Notes under the pieces: model-generated | The model's input: only the letters and a program-made list of their open reading frames with translations | Database searches by the model: none | What the model was told of the DNA's origin: nothing | In this document: positions 56,923-64,000 of the stretch, in pieces | Layout of the letters: the number at the start of each line of letters is the position of its first letter | Position numbering within the stretch: the stretch's first letter is position 1 | Made by a program: the position numbers and the translations under genes | Assembly: GCA_025667525.1 (NCBI GenBank) | Contig: JANFOE010000585.1 | Coordinates: forward strand, 186,001 to 250,000 | DNA: 64,000 nucleotides | Direction: 5' to 3' | Source of the DNA: Glebionis coronaria | Taxonomy: Eukaryota; Streptophyta; Magnoliopsida; Asterales; Asteraceae

Positions 56923-58960
56923 ATCATTGTTGCAGGGATTATGACTAAGTAATGGTTGGTACAGGACTGGCCCTATTTAGTCGCATGTGCTTTTATCGAA
57001 ACTTTTAACTTTGGGACGGATCCATAGGCGTCCCCTCGCCATGTCTTTTGTTTTGGGACCGACCCATAGGCGTCCCCTCGCACATATAAAAGGTTTTTAT
57101 AAACTAACATTACGCATTCATGCACTGTTTTCATGCATAATTTTTTTTTCTCATGATTTATTGGCATAAATTGTTTTTCATGTCCCCTCATAAGTTACTA
57201 TGTTTTTATGTCAAGTATGTTTTCATACTGTCATGGTTAACTTCGGTTTCATGCTGATTATGTTATACACTCCTTTATGATAGATCGTTTTATGTTCCTT
57301 CATGATAATTCCGTCTTCATGTTGATTACGTCTTCATGTTGATTACGTCTTACGCCTCTTTTGTTATTTATGCTTTCACGCAAGACATTGTTGGATTTCA
57401 TTGAATTCTGCTTTCATGATAGTCATGGTTGGTTTTCATTGATCATGTTGTCAGGTAAATCATCGTTGAATTTTGTGTAACCACACTTTAGCGTTTCTCT
57501 ATGCATTCAGAATGAGGTATATACTGGCATTGCCAGGTTATCATGATGGTTTTCCTAACCGTTTAACCGATATACTTTCTTTAGATCATGATAAATGATC
57601 TACCCCATACCGATCATTTCATGTGCATTCCACGTGTACTCCACGTACTGTATTTCATGTGTATTACACGTACCTTAATCCATGTGTATTTCACTTGTAA
57701 TACTTCACGAGTATTCGCTAGTCGATTCTGAATCACCTCAGGCGTATTTTCAATTGCTGATATTCTACAAGATTGCTGATGCCGCTCATAACTGGGAGAT
57801 GTTACTAAAGGTTGATGTTGCTGACGTTCGGACACGCTACGAGATGCGGATGCTGTTCACAACCTGGAGATCCGACAAGACGAAGACAAAGGCGTCAGAG
57901 CAAAGCAATCGGACGAGAAGATGCTTCACCATCAGACGATTTCCATCAATCATTGTCCCTAATTCTTAGTTACATGTCACACGTCATTCGGCTGTCATTT
58001 CAGCCATATGAGTGCAAACCGGTACCAGCCGGCCACTCAGCTGAATAGTTACATGAATCACGGTCATGAGAATGACCATCATGGAACTGACAGACAAGAC
58101 GATAGTAACCACTACTATGACAGAACTATCCTAGAAATCGCAACCGAGGCTCCAGCCGCGGATGTGATCAGACATACGAAGGATCAGTAGTCCAACCGAT
58201 CCGCCAAGTCTGGCATAATAACCTAATAATGTAGTTCTATTGAATTACGTCTCGAGACACGTGTCAAGACATCAGTCAAGACACATATCTCACGTATACT
58301 TTCTGAAGGCACATGTCAAGACATCAGTCAAGACACATGTCTCACGTATACTTTCTGAAGACACATGTCAAGACACCAGTCAAGACATATGTCATGTTTA
58401 TAGTTCCAAGAAACGAGTCAAGACACATGACTCACGTCCAACTATGGAACATTTCTAAGAAATTCAGGGTACCCTCCAAGGGTATATCCATTTTGTTTAT
58501 GCCAGGTATTAATCAGGCCACAAGAATTTCAATACCATTACCAGCACATCAGTGAGAACTGTCACGTTGCCGACGTCACTTTCATTTCTTTCACCATAGT
58601 TCATATATACATGGCCATGAAGGACGCCTTTCGTATTCCCACGTATACCAAGGTTTTCCTTCAGCTTAATGATCAGATCCAAGCTGCTAACGCATTTCCT
58701 CGGACAGACACGAGATGAATTTTATCCTAATTATGGACTACGAACAACACACCATGCTATGATTCATAATTATGTATAGTAATGTTCAGGCTCCTGAATA
58801 CATTCAACTTGATTTTTTTCCATCAGGAAAATCTGTACAAATTATCTATGCTTTCCAAGCATTTGCTTTGTTAGCCATGATTACTAAAACTTTCTAGCTG
58901 TCAGTAAGACACGACTACTGAAGTCCTTTTACGCATAACCAACGGATTATTCCAAAATTG
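56923..58960 (+). pseudogene. Decayed gag-side internal region of element Y
   Basis: Continues element Y after the LARD. Coding is too degenerate to assign. A duplicated CCATAGGCGTCCCCTCGC (57021, 57065) and TTCATGTTGATTACGTC pair (57328-57360) indicate local slippage. Gag would be expected here, but I find no clear knuckle. Confidence 0.5.
58257..58420. repeat. 52-bp tandem repeat
   Basis: Three copies of a unit built on TCAAGACATCAGTCAAGACA and CTCACGTATACTTTCTGAAG, starting at about 58264, 58316 and 58368, the third partial. Inside the internal region of element Y. Confidence 0.85.
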
Positions 58961-58969
58961 TCCCTTACA

Positions 58970-59400
58970 CTCCAAAAGAACCTTCAAGGAGAAGAACGGT
59001 AACATAAGATTATGTGTCGACTAACGTCGGTTTTTTAAACAAATCACCATTCATGACCGTTATTCTCCTCCACGTACATACAACATGTCCAATCGACCTT
59101 ATAATGTTAATCACTTTTCCAAGATCAAACTCATAATCATGCTGCCAACAGTGATGAGTGAAAGAGCAGGACATGTCCATGACTGCTATTCGTCATGCTA
59201 GATTTATGATTTTGAATTAGTTTCATCAATGCTCCAACGGCATTATAAGAATGAGTTTCCATGAATTCATAGCAAATTCATCAATGTTTTCATTGAGGAT
59301 AACCTGATTTCCTTTAAGCCTAGAGAAGAACAGGAAGACCATATCTGCACTATGTTGCAAATTCTACGATAAGAGAATTTTTACCCTGGAATTTTTTTCC
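58970..59400 (+). pseudogene. Ty3/Gypsy reverse transcriptase remnant
   Basis: Across several frames, Gypsy RT blocks can be read in order: KEKNGNIRLCVD (about 58990), ITIHDRYSPPRT (about 59045), HFSKIKL (about 59112), a NAPTAL-like block for the TNAPA motif (about 59230), FIEDNLI for FIDD.LI (about 59291) and PREEQEDHICTMLQILR (about 59320). The catalytic YxDD-equivalent Asp pair reads EDN. Many stops and indels make this an old pseudogene. Confidence 0.75.
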
Positions 59401-59599
59401 AACATCAATTCTGTTTGATTATAGTGACACGCTGAATCCATGGGTTTCTATGGTTAATCTTACCATGACTCAGCTTATGCGTAAAGGAGATAACCCTACA
59501 TTACATTAGGTGTTCTAGAAAATCCTACGCTAAGAGAAGTTTGGATTCATAGACTCAGAGTTTCGTAAACTCCTATGTATCAAGTTCGATGAAGCAAGA

Positions 59600-60080
59600 T
59601 ACAGTTACGTTCATATCTTCATACCTGTCATACAAAGAGGTTAAGATAGGACACCAACAGACTGGGATGTTTTCATCATCAGAAATTGTGAATCAAAAAG
59701 GGACAAGATCTTCATGGGTTTTGGTTACCAGATTAACGCAAACTCAGAAGAAGCATAATGCTATCTGGGTATTACAAACAGTTTGATCAAGTCTGCAGAA
59801 TCCTTACATCCGCAGGGATTTCAGAACCAACAGATTGATCGGACATGTTCCAACAAAGGTTCATCCGATCACTTGGCAATCCCTCAGTTATCGGGTCAGT
59901 CAAAGATTCACAATTGTGCTCCTTATTTACTTCACGTCTTCATTCTAATTCCACGAATTGCTTTCGCGCTCGCGTTCATGACACTATTCACGTTCATGAT
60001 CGTATCTGGGCTTAAGATTTTACGTTCATTTCGTTCTGGGAAGTTTTGCAACAACTTGAGAGACCAGACCCAAGTTTAGT
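59600..60080 (+). pseudogene. Ty3/Gypsy integrase remnant
   Basis: HQQTGMFSSSEI (about 59653), FWL..TRLTQTQKKHNAIWVL (about 59715) and, later, a DFTFISFWEVLQQL block (about 60015) match integrase core blocks of Ty3 elements (HQxPxGLLQ.., TKLPxTxxGHDxIWVI, FTSxFWxxLQQ) with heavy decay. Confidence 0.65.
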
Positions 60081-60479
60081 GTAACTCTCCATCATCAGAT
60101 AGACGTTTCCCGTCATATTCCACGTCTCACCTTGTAGCATTTGGCGTTACCGCCATTATATTCTATGATCACGATATGTTTCACATGTCATGTTCATTCC
60201 ACGTTCCTCATATCATGATCAAGATATGTTACACGTATCATGGATCACGATATGTTTACTCATACTACACTCGCCATATCTTCACGTAGCACGTTCAAGA
60301 TTTTTCACATATCACGTTCAAAATTTTTCACGTACTACGTTTCTTTATGTCTCGCGCATCGTTTCTAATTATCAGTTAAGTCAGATTGTCTTGCATCGTA
60401 ACGTTTTAGTTGCCCTTACACGTTAATTTTTTTTCCCTCGATCGATTTAGGGGATCTACCTTAAGTTGATAACCAAGAA

Positions 60480-60610
60480 CTTCTTCGTATTTCAAGTCAA
60501 GGTCAGGAGGACCAAGGTTTATCATTAGTGTCAGGATCTTCTAAAGGAACCGTTCCAAGAGGGAGGCCACTTGGAAACGGACAAGTTCATCCGGACTTTT
60601 ATCCGTTTTT
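60480..60610 (+). pseudogene. C-terminal pol remnant of element Y
   Basis: A short block, DLLKEPFQEGGHLETDKFIRT in mixed frames, resembles the chromodomain-like VxWxxxxxEEATWE end of chromovirus pol. It corresponds to 42265-42307 of element X. Confidence 0.55.
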
Positions 60611-60798
60611 CTCTTATCAACTAGATATGTCCTTTCAGTCACGTCAAGTTCCATGTCCTTTCAAGACATGTCACGTTCCACGTTCCTTCTGCCAGGAAAC
60701 CCGCACGTTCAATTATCTTACATACCCTATCAGTTTGATGCGGGTATGTTTCTCTTTCAGTTATGTTACTTATAATTCGGGGACGAATTATTTTTTTT

Positions 60799-60811
60799 AT
60801 AGGGGAAGAGT
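60799..60811 (+). other. Polypurine tract of element Y
   Basis: ATAGGGGAAGAGT immediately precedes the TGTAAAACCC LTR start; it matches the PPT of element X in form. Confidence 0.88.
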
Positions 60812-63810
60812 TGTAAAACCCGCATGCTTTTATCATTAATAGTACCCTTAAGATCGTACGTAATAGATTAAAACTTTCCTTTTATAATACGATTACGTTT
60901 ACGTGTTAGGATTTTACGTATTACGTACGTGTTAGAACACGATAAGTATTTATTACGCACGAACACGCAATAATTATTTAAACAATAATTAATCACGAAC
61001 ATGCAATCATGAAATCACGAACGTAATTAAATCGCGAACGTAATTAAATCACGAACTATTATTAATTACATATATATATTTATTACGAGCGTAAATAAAT
61101 ATATTAGGTCACGGTAAGTATTTAACGAGAACACACAAAACACGAACACAAATAAACACGAACAAACACGTAAAACACGAACACGAGAACACACTTATTA
61201 ATTAGACACGGAAAATGATCGGGTTACCCCATGTGGGCCCATATGCCACGAAATTAGGAAGGAGGATGGGCCAAGCCCATCAAAATTTACTAAAGAAGGG
61301 GGTTAAGGGAAAAACACTACTCATTTTCACTTTACAGAGGATTTTCACAAAAACCTAAAAAGCTCTCCTCCTCCTTCTTTTGTTTCTTTTGGCCGCCACC
61401 TTCAAACACACCAAAGGGGTGTTTGATTGATCTTGGATCTTGGATTTATTGCTAGTCTTCGTGTTTTTTCATCGTTCTTTAGATCCACGCATTCGGTAAT
61501 TCGTTTAAACCCTTTTCTTTTGATTTAATCTTTTAATAATTAAGAACATGATATATTTTTTCTTAAAAACATAATTAAATCATTGATCTAACATGAAATT
61601 GGTTTTGGTATAAATCAAAAAGGATTGTTGGTGTTTGTTCTTGGCCGCGCCTAAACCGAACCCGAGAGGGTCTCGGTTTGGCCATTTGACCACCAACGAG
61701 ACCATATGTCCCCGGTTGGTTGGTGTGGGTCCCACGGCAGCAACAAGACAAGGGTAACCCCGAATTGGTTCGGGGCATGGTGTCGATTTCATGTCCGGTT
61801 CATAGTTCTTAGTCAAGATCCGGTTCACGGTGTATGTTTAGATTTTTTATTTTTATGATCTTATGTTAAAATTAAATTAATAACATGACATGATTAATTT
61901 AATAGCATGACTTAGGTTATTTTAATTATTAAAATCATGAAATTATTAACCTAAGTAATTTATATTATTTAGACTTATAATTAATTAATTATTTAAAGAC
62001 CATGGTTATAATTAATTAATTAACATGACTTAGGTTATATTATTAATAAATAATAATACATGTTTTAACCTAAGTATTTAACTTTATTTAATTAAAAACA
62101 TGTTATACTTTAATTAAATATTTTATCCTATAGTTTATTTTAATTACATGAAATAATTAATAAACTATACATTATATCATATGACTTAGAAAATAACCAT
62201 GAAAACACTTAGGCTTATATACTTAGCTTATTTAACTAGCTTATATCTAATTATAGAAACGTTCTATTTTTAGAAATTTATTTAAATAAGGCAGCTAATC
62301 TATTTATGGAAACTTTCTATTTTTAGAAACTTATTTATTTCACGCAGCAAACCTATTTATTGAAACTTATTTAAATAAGGCTGCTAATGTATTTATGGAA
62401 ACTTTCTATTTTTAGAAACTTATCTATTTTAAGCAGTAATTCTATTTTTGGAAACTTTCTATTTTTGGAAACTTTCTATTTTTGGAAACTTTCTATTTTT
62501 GGAAACTTTCTTTTTTTGGAAACTTTCTATTTTTGGAAACTTTCTATTTTTGGTAACCTTCTATTTTTAGAAACTTTCTATTTTTGGAAAGTTACTTATT
62601 ATTACACAATAAGTATAATAATACATGAAATACCAGAAATACTTAATCAGAGTAAACAAAATATAAGATAAACACAATTTAAGGCTTTAAACAGTAAAAC
62701 ATGATATGAACATATAAAATAAGCTAAGACATGACATAAAACCAGTTACGTATTTAGTAACCAGATACTTATTCATGTATGTATTTATGTAGCATTAGTG
62801 ATACGGAAGTAGGATTCCTCTCAGTTCATCTTCTTCATTCATTGGACAGAAGGTACGGATTCCCGTCCTTTCAGTATGGACATTCTTTCATTATTAGGAT
62901 TCCCCGTATGCAGCCAAATGTTTTCCCGTAGTATAAGTTACATGTTTGAATTGCTTATGTTTAATTAAGAATACCTATAGCCATATACATGCATGACCAG
63001 TTTCACCTAGTTATGGAGGTACCATAACCATAACATTAGAGGCACTGATGTTATGACTTCACCACGGCGGAGTGATTGATCGTGGCGTCCCTTCAACTTT
63101 TGGCCATTTATATTACATTTATCATGTGGGGCGTATGGGTGCATCCTAGTTACATGTTTTCAGTCAAGATTTCATGGTGAATGTGGTGTGTGCCTTGCAT
63201 CCTTCACAAGGAGCTGATCCCTCCTACCCAAAAACCAGTATATTAAATTAGAGGCAGCCCCTCTAATTTGCATGATGAGGTCACCCCTCCAAGTATTCAT
63301 GCACGGTGGATTTTCATGACCTATATTGGCTAATGGTAAAATATGTTAAACAGTTTTCATAAGATAAACATAAGGCTTTTCAAACTATAAAACCAGTTTT
63401 ATGAACATGTTCCAGGTTTTCCAGGACTTATACATTTCCGCTGCTATTAAGTCTTTATTATGATTAGTCATTCATACTATGTCTATATCTGTGCACTGAG
63501 CGTTATGCTCAACCATTTTTCCTTTCATGTTCCCAAAACGGCAGGTACCCAGGACTCGAGCATTTGGAGGACGTGCATAGGATGGAAGCTGCCATATACT
63601 TCTTTTTCCTTTTTGCCTTCATATACTTATGCTTGTTTAGTCTTTCATTCATTTATTTTGCTTTATTATGTTTTGAGCTTATGTTTGGGAACCGATGTTT
63701 GATTCCGGTTTACCCTATGGTCATGTAATGTTTTAGACATTTATCCTTGTATGCTTTGATGACACGCCATAATTACGCTTGACATTCCATTATCAAAATG
63801 GGGTGTTACA
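60812..63810 (+). repeat. Second LTR of element Y, shared by two units
   Basis: 2,999 bp from TGTAAAACCC to GGGTGTTACA, preceded by a PPT and followed by a PBS. Contains the 17-bp repeat at about 62260-62592. Confidence 0.92.
62260..62592. repeat. 17-bp TATTTTTGGAAACTTTC tandem repeat, second LTR
   Basis: Roughly nine to ten units at 62440-62585, with one TTTTTT variant and one GGTAACCTTC variant. Copy number differs from the 43.9-44.1 kb array. Confidence 0.9.
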
Positions 63811-64000
63811 ATTATGGTATCAGAGACAAGGCTTCGACCTGTAGGCTCTAAAACTCGACCTGTGACTAGTGGGTAGTCACCAGGAGCTTCCTAAGCCAAC
63901 GTTTGTTATTCCATGTATTGATGTTTTCAGCGTATTGTTGTTTTAACCATGACGTTTTCAGCACTGTGAGGTTTTATCATTGATGTTTTCATCGATATTG
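63811..64000 (+). other. PBS and leader of a second Y unit
   Basis: TGGTATCAGAGAC at 63815-63827 and leader matching 45292-45481 with a handful of differences. Cut by the window end. Confidence 0.9.

Larger units (their letters stand above)
42308..64000 (+). mobile_element. Ty3/Gypsy element Y, decayed, in a tandem LTR array
   Basis: LTR 42308-45291, PBS at 45296, leader, an internal region with RT, integrase and pol-end remnants (58.97-60.6 kb), PPT 60799-60811, and a second LTR 60812-63810. The second LTR is followed by another PBS (63815) and leader identical in layout to 45292-45481, to the window end, so it is both a 3' and a 5' LTR. Without the nested LARD the internal region is only about 4.26 kb, shorter than a complete Gypsy gag-pol. 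LTR divergence is roughly 3-4% in the first 340 bp. PBS, PPT and the AATTCGGGGACGAATT phrase suggest a Tekay/Del-type chromovirus; the lineage is an inference. Confidence 0.85.

Noticed and set aside
62387..62671. 94-codon frame
   Set aside because: Encoded by the 17-bp LTR minisatellite; repetitive aromatic residues with no gene-like features.

Overview
The window is nuclear DNA of a flowering plant, almost certainly a member of the Asteraceae. The evidence is AT-rich noncoding DNA, nested LTR retrotransposons and a Ty1/Copia polyprotein whose architecture (CCHC knuckle, a very long coiled-coil spacer with CPLTR repeats, then protease-integrase-RT-RNase H) I recall from Tanacetum/Artemisia-type genomes. 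That placement is from memory; no search was run. I see no ordinary host gene, tRNA, rRNA or CRISPR array. The window is a stack of transposable elements of different ages.

Layout. (1) 1-887, unassigned AT-rich DNA. (2) 888-12982, a plus-strand Ty1/Copia element with a 5'-truncated LTR, a gag-pol frame broken by six stops and three frame breaks, and a 2.85 kb noncoding tail. (3) 12983-17730, minus-strand Ty3/Gypsy debris: a TATA-bearing LTR fragment abutting a decayed Tat-like gag with its PBS and LTR. (4) 18.6-28.4 kb, a three-deep nest. A decayed PIF/Harbinger transposase is split by a solo LTR (19551-27625, TSD GGGTA), which is itself split by a young Ty3-type non-autonomous element (20546-27415) carrying one intact 562-codon zinc-knuckle/acidic ORF and no pol. 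(5) 28482-30840, a Mutator-like element with long imperfect TIRs and a 9-bp TSD, full of a 12-bp palindrome and holding a possible tiny spliced ORF. (6) 31539-36615, a nearly complete PIF/Harbinger element with TTA TSD, 17-bp TIRs, subterminal repeats, an intron-containing DDE transposase and an intron-containing Myb/SANT-like partner, each carrying one visible lesion. (7) 36619-39506, a Copia RNase H relic and unassigned DNA. (8) 39507-64000, related Ty3/Gypsy LTRs in head-to-head orientation; the plus-strand copy has decayed RT and integrase, contains a young 11.26 kb noncoding LARD (45660-56917, TSD CATGT), and continues past its second LTR into a second PBS and leader, so it is a tandem LTR-internal-LTR-internal array.

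How the parts relate. The youngest insertions by LTR identity (LARD about 99.5%, ORF-bearing element about 99%, Copia about 99% over the shared 215 bp) are those that lack or have lost pol. Recent mobility here therefore seems to depend on enzymes supplied in trans. Where an ancestral codon can be guessed, most nonsense codons fit C-to-T or G-to-A change, as expected for methylated repeats. The most testable observations are the transposase frame break lying exactly on an in-phase A-AAA-AAA-G run, the intact orphan ORF, three hairpins arranged around the Copia TATA box, and the LTR array structure.
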